From assembly GCA_902826835.1 (NCBI GenBank), contig CADEGH010000002.1:124001-188000 (forward strand): a stretch of 64,000 nt of DNA, written 5' to 3'. This DNA is from an uncultured bacterium (GTDB lineage Bacteria > Planctomycetota > GCA-002687715). A model generated the notes under the pieces. That model had not been told where the DNA came from. It did not search any database and worked only from the letters and a program-made list of their open reading frames with translations. Both the position numbers and the translations under genes were made by a program. Positions 8,577-18,893 of the stretch are shown here, one piece after another (position 1 is the stretch's first letter; each line of letters begins with the position of its first letter).

Positions 8577-10457
8577 ATGAAGGCGAGCGCCACGCCGCTG
8601 CTCGGGGTCTTCGAAAAGAAGATGCGCCTCGAAGTTCCCCTGTTTCAGCGTCAGTACGTTTGGAACAAGGCCCAACAATGGGAGCCTCTTTGGGAAGACA
8701 TCTCGCGCAAGTTCACCGAGTACATCCAAGGCGTAAAGGACTCGCCGGTACACTTCCTCGGCGCGATGGTGCTCGACCAGAAACAGACGCCGACGACACA
8801 TGTCGAAAAGCGGCAGGTGATCGACGGCCAGCAGCGTCTTACTACGCTTCAGCTGTTTCTTGCCGCGTTTCGTGACTTCTGCCGAGCAGAGGGCTGCGAA
8901 GATCTTGCCAAGGAGTGCGACGGATTCACTACGAACAAAGGGATGATGCCCAATCCGGCGGTCGATTGCTTCAAGATCTGGCCGACCCAATTGGATCGCG
9001 CGCAATTCAGCGACGTCATGTCGGCTGGCTCAAGAAGCGCGCTCGAAGCCAAACATCCTCTCGTGCGTCGCAGGTATCAGCGTCAAGACGACCCGCGTCC
9101 GCCGATGGTGGAGGCGTACCTCTACTTCGAGAGCGAACTCCGGGAGTTCTTCGGCGGGATGGGCGGCGAGCCGCCGCTGTCGGCCGACGCGCCGCTCGCG
9201 GATCGACTGAGTGAAGCATTCAACGCGCTGCGCAACGCGTTGCAAGTCGTCGTCATCGATTTGGAAAATGACGACGACGCTCAGGTCATTTTCGAAACGC
9301 TCAATGCGCGGGGTCAGCCGCTTCTTCCGGCCGATCTTCTGCGAAATTTCATTTTCCTGCGAGCCGCGCGCATGGGAGAGGATCAGGAGTCGCTCTACGA
9401 GGCTTACTGGAAGCGCTTTGACGATCCGTTCTGGCGTGAAGAAGTCCGCCAAGGTCGGCTTGCTCGACCGCGCGGAGATTTGTTCATGCAGCACTTCCTC
9501 GCGAGCAGGAAGTCGAAGGACATTCCAGTCAAGCATCTCTACGCCGAGTACAAATTCTGGGTCGAAAGGGAGCGTCCGTTCTCCGACATCAGGGAGGAAC
9601 TCGAGACGATCGCACGTCAGGGCGACGACTTCCGTCGCATCCTTCAGACACAAAAGGCGGACGTCCTCTACCCGATCGCGGAGACCATAGACGTTTTCGA
9701 CGTTCGAACCGCCTACCCGCTGCTGCTATTCCTGCTCGACCGTCAACTCAGTGACGAGGCTTGGCGTGAAGTCGCCCGAATTCTGGAGTCCTACATCGTC
9801 CGTCGCGCCGTTTGTGGCTGGACGACCAAGAATTACAACCGCGTTTTCCTGTCAATCACCAGCAAGCTCGGTTCGCAAAGCGTGAGCCCCGCAAGGCTGC
9901 GCGAGGTTCTCAGCGAACAGCGCGGAGAGTCGACCGAATGGCCGACGAATTCGGCGTTCTCGGAGGCTTGGTTGAAGAACGCACTGTATGGCGAGCAGAT
10001 CACCGCAAAGGTCGTCCACATTTTGCGACGGCTGAGCGATGCCTACCTGAGCACGCGCACGGAACGCATCCAAATCGAAGGGCAGCTCACCGTGGAGCAC
10101 ATCATGCCGCAGCAGTGGCGTGAGTACTGGCCGCTGCCCAACGGGGATCAGGGGGCGCCGTTGGATGAACTTTGGAACGCGCCGCCCGGAGACGCGCGCA
10201 TCGACGCAACGCGAAGAAGAGATGCTGTCGTCCATACGATCGGCAACCTCACGCTCGTGACTCAGCCGCTGAATTCGTCGCTGTCCAACCGTCCGTGGTC
10301 GGAGAAGAAGCCCGCCATACTCAGTGCGTCGCTGCTCCCTCTGAATCTCCAACTTCAGTCGGCAGCGCACTGGGATGAAGCGGCCATCGGACGTCGAGCG
10401 CGCGATCTCTTCGCTCGCGCCGTCGAGACCTGGCCGGCGCCCTCACGCACTTCCTAA
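8577..10457 (+). CDS. GmrSD-type DUF262/DUF1524 nuclease
   Basis: The protein has 626 residues. The N-terminal DUF262 (ParB/sulfiredoxin-like NTPase) is marked by VPLFQRQYVW, QVIDGQQRLTTLQLF and LNARGQPLLPADLLRN. The C-terminal DUF1524 HNH-type domain shows TVEHIMPQQW and HTIGNLTLVTQPLN followed by a conserved Asn and Trp (SNRPWSEK). Both halves of the type IV restriction pair GmrS/GmrD are thus in one chain, the usual single-chain form. It probably cleaves modified foreign (phage) DNA in an NTP-dependent way. The start is the first ATG at the domain's N-terminus; longer frames upstream lack codon structure. It sits between the HipBST operon and the broken type I restriction locus, in a defence island. 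Confidence 0.85.
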   Translation: MKASATPLLGVFEKKMRLEVPLFQRQYVWNKAQQWEPLWEDISRKFTEYIQGVKDSPVHFLGAMVLDQKQTPTTHVEKRQVIDGQQRLTTLQLFLAAFRDFCRAEGCEDLAKECDGFTTNKGMMPNPAVDCFKIWPTQLDRAQFSDVMSAGSRSALEAKHPLVRRRYQRQDDPRPPMVEAYLYFESELREFFGGMGGEPPLSADAPLADRLSEAFNALRNALQVVVIDLENDDDAQVIFETLNARGQPLLPADLLRNFIFLRAARMGEDQESLYEAYWKRFDDPFWREEVRQGRLARPRGDLFMQHFLASRKSKDIPVKHLYAEYKFWVERERPFSDIREELETIARQGDDFRRILQTQKADVLYPIAETIDVFDVRTAYPLLLFLLDRQLSDEAWREVARILESYIVRRAVCGWTTKNYNRVFLSITSKLGSQSVSPARLREVLSEQRGESTEWPTNSAFSEAWLKNALYGEQITAKVVHILRRLSDAYLSTRTERIQIEGQLTVEHIMPQQWREYWPLPNGDQGAPLDELWNAPPGDARIDATRRRDAVVHTIGNLTLVTQPLNSSLSNRPWSEKKPAILSASLLPLNLQLQSAAHWDEAAIGRRARDLFARAVETWPAPSRTS

Positions 10458-11055
10458 AGTCCGTACTGGACGTCTCAGTGAAGTGCTGCCTCGGGGTTGA
10501 GCACCTGCTCAAGCACTTTGGGCCCGCGAGGTAGGCGCAGCCGGTCCGGTCGAGACTCTGGCTATGAAAATCGTCCCGATCCCTGTTCGGTTCTGAGTCC
10601 CGACCCTCGCCAGGCGAGTGAACCACAACCAGAAGTACGACGCCTGCGACCGCCGAGACGGGATCTGCCTCCTGCGGGCAACGCTCGGACCGCGTCGGCC
10701 TCGATTACCTCATCGCGCGCACCGACCCTTTTTTCACCGGAGGGAAGGTCCCTCGCTCGGGCCCTGCTCGCTCAGATCACCACCCGCGTCAGTCCGGGTG
10801 CACAGCATCCGATAGCGCAGCGGCATCGAGCGGCACCCGGGGCGCGCGAAGGCACGCCGGCGGGTTCTTTAGGCGAGGGGTTGCCGGTGCGGCGGCTGCG
10901 GGAAGCCGCCCCGCGGCCGATCCAGGCCATTCCATCCTTCGCCCTCCCCACCTCGCGCGGTACCGACGGGTCGGGACTGGCGAAGCTGCCGAGCTGAGTG
11001 TCGATCGCGCCGGTAATGATCCCAAAACGAGCCCTACCGGCCTAAATCGCCCAAA

Positions 11056-11077
11056 TAAGGCCAGTACGCTGGCCTTA
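11056..11077. other. Hairpin with 9-bp stem
   Basis: The arms taaggccag and ctggcctta are perfect and flank a tacg loop. A weak T-rich run follows on the plus strand (attctt). It could end transcription from the GmrSD gene, although that stop is ~600 bp upstream. Confidence 0.3.
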
Positions 11078-11158
11078 ATTCTTGGCCTGAGGGCATTGGA
11101 GACGGGAGTCCTCTCGATTCTCGCCTGATCGCCATCCTCCCGGACGGCGAGGGAACGG

Positions 11159-11398
11159 TCAAAACCAGCCACCCGTGGTCGAATCAAATCCAGCCACTTG
11201 GAGCAGGGGCGCGATGCGCCCGGCTGGGGCACCCCCCGCGTGGGGTGCTGAGGGAGAATCGGCTCCCAAAGGCAGAGGTCCAGCGATTCTGTTGCTCCTC
11301 GGGTCGGCCAGGTCCTGGTGCGGGGCCGCTCCGGCGCTGGATCCCCACCTGGCGACCGAAGCCCGGTAAGGCCAGCCGACGGAGTCAAACTCAGCCAT
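11159..11398. repeat. Three 14-bp direct repeats, possible end of a decayed IS21-like element
   Basis: Related 14-mers occur at 11159-11172 (tcaaaaccagccac), 11184-11197 (tcaaatccagccac) and 11385-11398 (tcaaactcagccat). On the minus strand they read as GTGGCTGG.TTTGA repeats. Several short repeats of this style are typical of IS21-family ends, where the transposase binds. No istA or istB gene is present, so the call is tentative. Confidence 0.25.
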
Positions 11399-11993
11399 TT
11401 CGACCGCCGGGAATCCTGCAGGGACTTCCGGAAAACTGCTCGTCTCTCGCGGGTGCGTGGCGGGGCGTACGCCCAGATCGACTTCGGGCTCGATGCTCGG
11501 GGCTGAATCATCCGGCCTCCCCTCCCCGGGTGGACTCGGCCAAGCCGAACGCCTTGAGGACCCTGCACCCCGTTCGGTCCGCCGCTGGACCGGCGCGCTC
11601 GGAAAACGGAAGAGCTGATTCCTTTTTTGGGTCGAAAACGGAATCAGGCACTCCAGAAACCCGAGGGCCCCGAGACCAGCTTAGTACTGTTCCGGCCCCG
11701 CTGGATCTGCGCCGATCGTCCGATTGGAACCCTGGCCGCGGCGATCCCCCAGATCCCCGTCCACTTCTTGGTCCCGGCTCTCGTCGGTTGAGTAAACCGG
11801 CCCCAGCAAGACGCCGACGACGACCTCCGAGTCGAGCTACTGCTCCACACGCCGACCAAGCCCGAAGCCCCGCCCGAAGCCAAAGACCGAGCGACCGAGC
11901 GCACGCCGAAGTGCCTCGCCCTCCCCCCCAATCCTCACGCCCGCCACCGGACCGGATAGAATGCCCGCCTCCTCCTGAGAGGAAGCTCCTGAT

Positions 11994-13175
11994 ATGCCCC
12001 GTCCCCCGAAGGCCACCACCGGCAAGGCCGCCCCGTCATCCGCCACCATCGGATTCGAGGCCAAGCTCTGGCTCACCGCCGACAAGCTCCGCAACAACAT
12101 GGACGCGGCGGAGTACAAGCACGTCGTCCTCGGCCTCATCTTCCTGAAGTACATCTCCGACACTTTCGAGGAACACCGCGCCAAGCTCCTCGCTGGCAAG
12201 GACGACTACGCCGGGGCCAATGCCGAAGACCCCGACGAATACAAAGCCGAGAACGTCTTCTGGGTGCCCGCCGAGGCCCGTTGGTCCCACCTCCAGTCCA
12301 GCGCCAAACAACCCACGATCGGCAAGATCGTGGACGACGCCATGGTCGCGATCGAGCGCGACAACCCGCGCCTCAAAGGTGTCCTCCCCAAGGACTACGC
12401 GCGCCCCGGCCTCGACAAGCAGCGCCTCGGCGAACTCATCGACCTCATCGCCACCATCGAACTCACCGCCGCGAGCGCGGGCGAAAAGACGCACCGCTCC
12501 GTCGATCTGCTGGGCCGCGTCTACGAGTACTTCCTCACCCGCTTCGCCAGCGCCGAGGGCAAAAACGGCGGTCAGTTCTACACCCCGTCCTGCGTCGTGC
12601 GCTGCCTGGTCGAGATGCTCGCCCCCTACAAAGGCCGCATCTACGACCCCGCCTGCGGCTCCGGCGGCATGTTCGTGCAGTCGGAAAAATTCGTCGAATC
12701 CCACGGCGGCAAGCTGGGTGACATCTCCATCTATGGCCAGGAGAGCAACGCCACCACCCGCCGTCTCGCGATCATGAACCTCGCGATCCGCGGCATCGAG
12801 GCCGACTTCGGCCCCGAGCACGCCGACACTTTCCGCCGCGATCTCCATCCCGATCTCCGCGCCGACTACGTTCTCGCCAACCCGCCCTTCAACGATTCCG
12901 ATTGGTTCCGCAAGGACGACGACGTGCGCTGGCAGTTCGGCGTCCCGCCCAAGGGCAATGCCAACTTCGCTTGGGTGCAGCACTTCATCCACCACCTCGC
13001 GCCCCACGGCATCGCCGGTTTCGTTCTCGCCAACGGCAGCATGTCCTCCAACCAGTCCGGCGAAGGCGAGATCCGCCGCGCCATCATCGAGGCCGACCTC
13101 GTGGACTGCATGGTCGCCCTCCCGGGCAGGCACGCCACACAATCGATTAGAACATCTTCCCATGGCCTCAATTGA
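11994..13175 (+). pseudogene. hsdM: Type I restriction-modification methylase HsdM, 3' end lost
   Basis: The N-terminal ~380 residues are a good HsdM: the four-helix N-terminal domain ([20 protein letters not shown]), then the N6-adenine methylase core with motif [11 protein letters not shown] and motif IV NPPFND. Homology stops at about 13130, in the conserved DCMVALPG block, and the frame ends within 15 unrelated residues. HsdM is normally ~500 residues, so the C-terminal part that contacts HsdS is missing. No hsdS is present, and the 3' part of hsdR appears 4.2 kb downstream. The methylase is therefore probably inactive. The end of the frame overlaps the start of the inserted gene by 14 bp. 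Confidence 0.85.
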
Positions 13176-16100
13176 TTTTGGAAAGATCGCCCCTCGGGGT
13201 GGGAGCGTTGAGAACGCCTTCGAGGAATTATGTTGCCAGCTAGCCTCCAGAACCCGGGCAGTCGGCACAAAGTTCGAGCGTTATCGCGGCGATGGTGGCG
13301 ATGGTGGCGTCGAATGTCGAGTCATCGATTCTTCCGGTTTGTCGACTGGTTGGCAGACGAAGTATGTCTTCGATATCGACGGTCTGTTAAAGCAGGCCAA
13401 GCAGTCGCTCCAGACTGCGCTTTTGGTTCACGCCGATCTCACACGCTACGTGGTTTGCTTCCCGTTCGACCTCACTGGCAAAACCGGACGCAGAGGGAAG
13501 AGCCAGACGGAGAAATTTGACGAGTGGGTTCGCAATGCCGAAGCTGACGCGAAGGCGAAAGCGCGCACTCTGACTATCGAACGACGGACCGCGCATGACA
13601 TCGCCAGCCTTCTGCTCGCTAACGATCCATCTGGTGGACTGCGCCACTACTTTTTCTACGCGACCACATTCTCGGATCAGTGGTTTGCGGAGCACATTGC
13701 CGCCGCAACGCTCACAGCAGGGCCGAGGTATAATGGGGCAATCAACCTCGCAACACCATTGTCAAGGTGGTTCTCGTCATTTGCTGGCGGATCCGACTGG
13801 CGAACAGAGATCGCAGAACACGTCGACGCGTGCAGGAAGGAAGCAGACCGTATCGAAGAACTTGTCGAAACGAAGGGAAGCAACGCCATGCTCCCCGGCT
13901 GGCCAGCGGCAAATTACGAAAAGGGAAGGAAGCTTGCTGGAGATTCACAGAATTGCGTCCGGACTGCGGAGGGATTGTCGGCTTATCCGACCGCTGATGC
14001 TCTTTCGATCCTTCAAGGCTCGGTCTGGGGACTCCTTAATCAGCTATCTGCCGTCGAGCGCGACCTCGCTGCGGACATAGACGTCACTCACGGGGAGGGC
14101 TCTTCAGAATCGAAGCAGTTCCGGTCCTTCAAGGCGGAGTATGAGTGTTCGTTTCCTACGGCGAACCTCGACGCTGTGCGCGATGCGCAAGAAAAGTGGC
14201 GTGCATTCTCTGAATGGCTTTTGTCACCGAGTGGGTTTCTCGCCTTCAGGCCGGTATTCGTGCTTTCGGGGAGCGGAGGTTCGGGAAAAACCCATGGCCT
14301 GTGCGACATTGCCCGGAGGCGCATGGATGAAGGTGCCTATACGTGCGTCATCTTCGGCCATCAGTTCCGGGGAGAACCCGATCCATGGACGCGGTTTGCC
14401 GAGTCACTCAGAGTTCCCCTCACGCTCGGCTGCGAAGGCACCCTTGATGCGCTGAATGCCGCTGCTGAGTGCTCAGGGAATAAGCTTCTATTATGCGTGG
14501 ATGCATTGAATGAGACGATTCCTCGAAGCTACTGGTTCGTCCGCTTCGCCGAGTTCGCCAAAGCTGTGGCGTCGCGGGCGAATATCAAACTCTGCGTCTC
14601 TTGCCGCACCTCGTTCCTTCCCGTGTGCCTACCCAAGGAGTTCGCGATCCAAGCTGTCGAGCACAGAGGCTTTGCGGGAATGGAGCGAGAGGCCTGCAAC
14701 GCCTTCTTTTCCCACTACCACCTCGAACCGCCACTGGTTCCCGTCTTGCAGCCGGAATTGGCGAATCCGCTCTATCTTAGGCTCGTCTGCGAGACATTGC
14801 AGGCGAAGGGGCTAAAGCAACTGCCCAAGGGCTGGTTCGGAATCGCTCCGGTGATCCAAGCGTACCTTGCACACAAGGAGGGACAATTTGCGACGGAGAA
14901 CAGCGTGTCCGCTGGCGCGGCGATAGTCAGCGGATCGCTCCGCGCAATCGCGGCAGCTATCGCAAAGGCGGGAACCTCTGCCCTCTGTTGGTCCGAGGCG
15001 CAGTCGGCGATCGACGCAGCGAAGCCACAGGCCAAGCACATCAACATCCTGCAATGGCTCGTGACGGCAGACCTGCTTATCGAGGAAGGCCCATCGACCG
15101 ACACCATTGGCGCTGAGAACTTCGTTCGTCCCGCTTTCGAGCGGTTCGGGGACTTTCTGGTTGCATCGGAGATGCTCAATTCTCTCACGCGTTCGAACAT
15201 CAAGCAGGCGTTCCAGGGCGGCGGTGAATTTTCCAATCTCTTTGGCTCGGCGCAGGCCGTTCGGGAGAACGCCGGACTGCTCTCGGCGCTCTCCGTTCTC
15301 CTGCCGGAAAAGATACCTGGATTGGAGCTCACCGACTTGGTTGAAGATGATTCCATACAGCGAGAGGCCGCAGGAGTCGCAGTGCGTGCCCTACCTTGGC
15401 GCACAGCGATGACACTCCAGTCGCCGACGCGGCACGTGCTGCGAATGGTGCTCCACAGTCCCGACGCATACGCCGCGATGGATGCCATGCTCGCAGTATC
15501 CACCCAAGAATCGGAGATCGATGCGTTCTGGCTCCACGAAGTCTTCAAGGGGCTACCATTCTCTCGGCGCGATGCCTTCTGGTGCGGTTATCTGAAGCTG
15601 GGATACGAAAGAAATAACATCGTGCGTCGGATAATCGAGGCACCTACGGACATGGACCTTCAAAAGGTTGACCCGGCCACCGCAGAGCGCTGGTGTATCG
15701 TCCTCCTTTGGTGCACAGCGGCGGCTGATCGCAGGGTGAAGGACTATGCCACCCGATCAGCAATAGCGATCCTACGGCATCACGCGGAACTATTGCTTAG
15801 ATTGGTGGACGCGTTTCTCGTGACTGACGATGACGAGGTGCGCGAGCGGGCTTTGCTCGTCGCGTACGGAGCCCTGATTCACTCGCGAGACAAAGCAGTT
15901 CTGAAGCAGCTCGCCGAAGGGTTACTAACCGCGTATGCGGGGCAACCAGACGATTTTCAGAATGCGATCATTCGCGACCACATTCGCTGTATCGCCGAAC
16001 TCGCTGCGCATCTCGGCTGCCTCGACAAGGGTATAGACCCGACGATTACGAGCCATCGCAAACCGAAGACACCACAGCCGGAGATTCCGACAGATGCGGA

Positions 16101-17385
16101 GGAGAAGGCATGGGAAGGAGAGAAAGAGCACGGCGCTAAGCTGGTAGTCCGGAGCTGTCTGCATGACGACTTCAACCATTACTCAATCGGCTGTCTGGGT
16201 GGGTGGGACCACGCCATGTCCAAGCCTGCGATCGGTCGGTGGATCGCGAAGCGAGTCTTGAATGACTTTGGCTACCGAGGCTCGAAGTGCAGCGGCTACG
16301 ACTCGATCGTAACCAACGAAACTGGCGGCGGAAGAGTAAAGCCGAAGTGGGCCGAACGCATTGGGAAAAAGTATCAGTGGGTTGCAATGTATCAGCTGGC
16401 GTCCCTGCTCTTTGACAGTGTGGATCGGGAGAATGACTCTTGGGAACGAACAACGGGGCGGCTCCCACTAATCCTCAAAGATGAGCGAAAGCTGGATCCG
16501 ACCATCACCCATTCTGAACGCCCTGACCGCACGCCCTCGGCATGCTGGTGGATCGGGGGCAACGTCGATCTGGATTCAACAAGGCAGATCGACTACGCGA
16601 CCTGGGTGAATCGCAGAGACGACTTGCCCTCAATGGAGTCGTTGCTCGCTCCGAAGGACAACCGCGGCCAGCGATGGCTTCCACTCATTTGTTATCCCTC
16701 CTGGTCTGAGTATCGGGAGTCTCGTCCGTATGGTGAACCATACAGATCGACGTGGATACAACTGAGGTCATTTTTGGTGCCGGATGCTCAGTTCAATAAG
16801 GCGAAGAAGGCGGTATCTCGCCGCAATTTTTTCGGAAACTGGATGCCAAACAATGCGAAGTGGCTCTACGCCTTCGTCGGCGAGTATCCTTGGGCGAGTG
16901 CGTGCAATGTGGAGACTGACGATTGGCTTGGCTTCGACACAAAGGTAATTGGCTCCAAGATCGAGTTTGTTCCTGTCTTCAATAAAGTCGTGTGCGAATG
17001 GGAATACGACGCCACTCTGCCGGCAAGCATCTACTTTAACGTACCAGCTCGCGAATTTTTCAACGCCGGCTCCCTATGGTGGAACGGCGTGGACGGATTC
17101 GCGACTCCCGAAGGAAGGACGGTCTTCCGCGATCCGTCAGCTTCAGAAGGCGGCCCTTCCACATTGTTGGCTGAAACGGACGAACTACTCTTGCGGCTTG
17201 AGAAGCTGGGTTACCGCCTTGCGTGGACTCTTCTCGGAGAAAAATATGTCTTAGGCGATCCGTCCGGTGATACTCCTCGGGTAACCTATTCGCAAACAGC
17301 GTTTCTGAATAAAGACGGTTCCATCAAATTAGGTGACCGAGTATTCTTCGACGACTACGACAAAGACCAGGGTCTTGCTACTTGA
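13162..17385 (+). CDS. Large Mrr-like nuclease / STAND NTPase defence protein
   Basis: The protein has 1407 residues. The N-terminal ~170 residues look like a PD-(D/E)XK (Mrr-like) nuclease: FEELCCQL, then [11 protein letters not shown] (residues ~41-51) and GWQTKY (63-68), giving D47, E51 and Q65-x-K67. A STAND-type P-loop NTPase follows, with Walker A GSGGSGKT (370-377), Walker [11 protein letters not shown] (D447) and a sensor-like LCVSCRT. The long C-terminal half (~650-1407) is probably helical repeat plus an unrecognised Trp-rich region, a plausible target sensor. This nuclease-STAND-sensor order resembles the Avs family, but I cannot assign a subtype. Its base composition is visibly less GC-rich than its neighbours, and it exactly separates the hsdM and hsdR fragments, so I infer horizontal insertion. 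Confidence 0.7.
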   Translation: MASIDFGKIAPRGGSVENAFEELCCQLASRTRAVGTKFERYRGDGGDGGVECRVIDSSGLSTGWQTKYVFDIDGLLKQAKQSLQTALLVHADLTRYVVCFPFDLTGKTGRRGKSQTEKFDEWVRNAEADAKAKARTLTIERRTAHDIASLLLANDPSGGLRHYFFYATTFSDQWFAEHIAAATLTAGPRYNGAINLATPLSRWFSSFAGGSDWRTEIAEHVDACRKEADRIEELVETKGSNAMLPGWPAANYEKGRKLAGDSQNCVRTAEGLSAYPTADALSILQGSVWGLLNQLSAVERDLAADIDVTHGEGSSESKQFRSFKAEYECSFPTANLDAVRDAQEKWRAFSEWLLSPSGFLAFRPVFVLSGSGGSGKTHGLCDIARRRMDEGAYTCVIFGHQFRGEPDPWTRFAESLRVPLTLGCEGTLDALNAAAECSGNKLLLCVDALNETIPRSYWFVRFAEFAKAVASRANIKLCVSCRTSFLPVCLPKEFAIQAVEHRGFAGMEREACNAFFSHYHLEPPLVPVLQPELANPLYLRLVCETLQAKGLKQLPKGWFGIAPVIQAYLAHKEGQFATENSVSAGAAIVSGSLRAIAAAIAKAGTSALCWSEAQSAIDAAKPQAKHINILQWLVTADLLIEEGPSTDTIGAENFVRPAFERFGDFLVASEMLNSLTRSNIKQAFQGGGEFSNLFGSAQAVRENAGLLSALSVLLPEKIPGLELTDLVEDDSIQREAAGVAVRALPWRTAMTLQSPTRHVLRMVLHSPDAYAAMDAMLAVSTQESEIDAFWLHEVFKGLPFSRRDAFWCGYLKLGYERNNIVRRIIEAPTDMDLQKVDPATAERWCIVLLWCTAAADRRVKDYATRSAIAILRHHAELLLRLVDAFLVTDDDEVRERALLVAYGALIHSRDKAVLKQLAEGLLTAYAGQPDDFQNAIIRDHIRCIAELAAHLGCLDKGIDPTITSHRKPKTPQPEIPTDAEEKAWEGEKEHGAKLVVRSCLHDDFNHYSIGCLGGWDHAMSKPAIGRWIAKRVLNDFGYRGSKCSGYDSIVTNETGGGRVKPKWAERIGKKYQWVAMYQLASLLFDSVDRENDSWERTTGRLPLILKDERKLDPTITHSERPDRTPSACWWIGGNVDLDSTRQIDYATWVNRRDDLPSMESLLAPKDNRGQRWLPLICYPSWSEYRESRPYGEPYRSTWIQLRSFLVPDAQFNKAKKAVSRRNFFGNWMPNNAKWLYAFVGEYPWASACNVETDDWLGFDTKVIGSKIEFVPVFNKVVCEWEYDATLPASIYFNVPAREFFNAGSLWWNGVDGFATPEGRTVFRDPSASEGGPSTLLAETDELLLRLEKLGYRLAWTLLGEKYVLGDPSGDTPRVTYSQTAFLNKDGSIKLGDRVFFDDYDKDQGLAT

Positions 17386-18739
17386 ACGAAACGCTGGGAA
17401 GGGCGAGGACTGCGTGGTGAACATGGTGAAGACCTGCAGTGCCGGCGACGGCCCCGCCTGGCAGAAACACATCGGCAACAAGAAACAGAGGCGGGATCTC
17501 GCGAACCAGTTCAAAGACGCGAAGAACCCCTTCAAAGTCGTGATCGTGCGCGACATGTGGCTGACCGGCTTCGACGCGCCATGCCTGCACACCATGTATG
17601 TCGACAAGCCGATGCAGGGCCACGGCCTCATGCAGGCCATCGCCCGCGTGAACCGCGTCTTCCGGGACAAACCCGGCGGGCTGGTGGTGGATTACCTGGG
17701 TCTCGCCGATCAGCTCAAGAAGGCGCTCATCACCTACACTGAAAGCGGCGGTCAGGGGAACCCGACCTTTGACACCGCACAAGCCATCGCCGTGATGCTG
17801 GAGAAACACGGCATCGCCTGCGACATGTTGCACGGATTCAACTGGGAAAAACTCGTCAGCGGCAAATCCTCCGAACGTCTCGCTCTCATCGCTGCCGGAT
17901 GGAATCACATTCTCGCCCTGGAAGACGGCCCGCGCCGGTGGGTCCAGGTGGTGACGGAATTGTCCCGCGCCTTTGCGCTCTGCGCGGCGAGTGACGAAGC
18001 GACGGCGATCCGCGACGACGTGAGTTTCTTCCAAGCCTTGCAAGCCACGGTGAACAAGCAGGGCAGCACCAACCGCCGGAGCCCCGAGCAGATCGACGCC
18101 GCGATCCGTCAACTCGTGAGCAAGGCGATCACCACCGAAGGCGAGGTGATCGACGTTTTCACCGCCGCCGGATTGGCCAAGCCGGACATCAGCATCCTGA
18201 GCGAACAGTTCCTCGCCGAAGTGCGGGGACTCAAACACAAGAACGTCGCCGCCGAGCTCTTGGAGAGGCTGCTCAAGGACGAACTGAAAGTCCGCTCGAA
18301 GCGCAACCTCGTGCAGAGCCAGGTCTTCAGCGAAAAACTCAAGAAGACCCTGAACGCGTACCACAACCGCGCCATCTCGACGATGGAGGTCATCGAAGAG
18401 CTGATCTCACTGGCCAAGGAACTCGACGCCGCTACCAAGCGCGGGGAAAACCTCGGCCTGACCGACGACGAAATCGCCTTCTATGACGCTCTCGCCACCA
18501 ACAACAGCGCCGTGCAGGCGATGGGTGACGCGAAGCTGAAGGTGATCGCCGCCGAGCTCATCACCCAAGTGAAAAAGAGCGTGACGATCGACTGGACGCT
18601 CCGGGAGAGCGCCCGGGCCAAGATCAAAGTGATGGTGAAACGCATCCTCAACAAACACGGCTACCCCCCCGATTTGCAGGACGAGGCCGTGAAGACCGTG
18701 CTGGCCCAGGCGGAACTCCTGTGCGCCGAATGGGTGTAG
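17386..18739 (+). pseudogene. hsdR: Type I restriction endonuclease HsdR, 3' fragment
   Basis: Homology to HsdR begins at about 17390 ([12 protein letters not shown]) and runs to the stop. It covers the end of the second helicase domain, with [31 protein letters not shown] and GGLVVDYLG, and then the helical C-terminal region (~450 residues of a usual ~1000). The nuclease domain and the Walker motifs are missing and no start codon suits it. The reading frame itself is undamaged, so the loss is recent or the remnant is tolerated. It pairs with the upstream hsdM fragment: one locus whose middle (end of hsdM, any hsdS, start of hsdR) has been replaced by the STAND gene. Confidence 0.85.
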
Positions 18740-18841
18740 CAGATCCAGGTCAACGCCGCTACTGGCATGGACCAGGTCCCCGACATGGACAACGGCAGTC
18801 CGCGATTTCCGGCCGGAACATGGGGGCCCTCGGAAGTGCCG

Positions 18842-18884
18842 CTACCTTGAAATTTGGACGCCGCCCGTCCAAATTTCAGGGTAG
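18842..18884. promoter_or_regulatory. 19-bp inverted repeat before DUF4143 ATPase gene
   Basis: The arms 18842-18860 and 18866-18884 are complementary over 19 bp with one G-T mismatch, around a 5-nt spacer; the core arm is tgaaatttggacg. It ends 9 bp before the TTG start of the next gene. It probably acts as an operator, or as an mRNA hairpin limiting translation. Confidence 0.6.
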
Positions 18885-18893
18885 ACTGCCACC

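Larger units (their letters stand above)
10458..11993. other. 1.5-kb gene-poor stretch with possible mobile-element scar
   Basis: I find no credible gene. Open frames exist on both strands, but their translations are rich in Arg, Pro and Ser, match no family I recognise, and overlap one another. The stretch holds three short direct repeats, a 9-bp-stem hairpin at 11056-11077, and an 8-bp inverted repeat at 11615-11622/11640-11647. It separates the GmrSD gene from the hsdM fragment. It could be the remains of a deleted element. Confidence 0.5.

Noticed and set aside
10789..11568. Minus-strand open frame (259 codons) in the gene-poor stretch
   Set aside because: Translation is Arg/Pro/Ser-rich, spans the short direct repeats, and has no recognisable domain or ribosome site.
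11245..12147. Plus-strand open frame (300 codons) running into hsdM
   Set aside because: Very Pro/Arg/Ser-rich and overlaps the hsdM start in another frame; no domain.
12036..13268. Minus-strand open frame (410 codons) opposite hsdM
   Set aside because: Low-complexity translation and no family; the plus strand encodes recognisable methylase motifs.
13130..17390. Explaining the hsdM/hsdR break as a simple frameshift
   Set aside because: The missing sequence is absent in all frames nearby and an intact unrelated gene fills the space; replacement or mis-assembly fits better.
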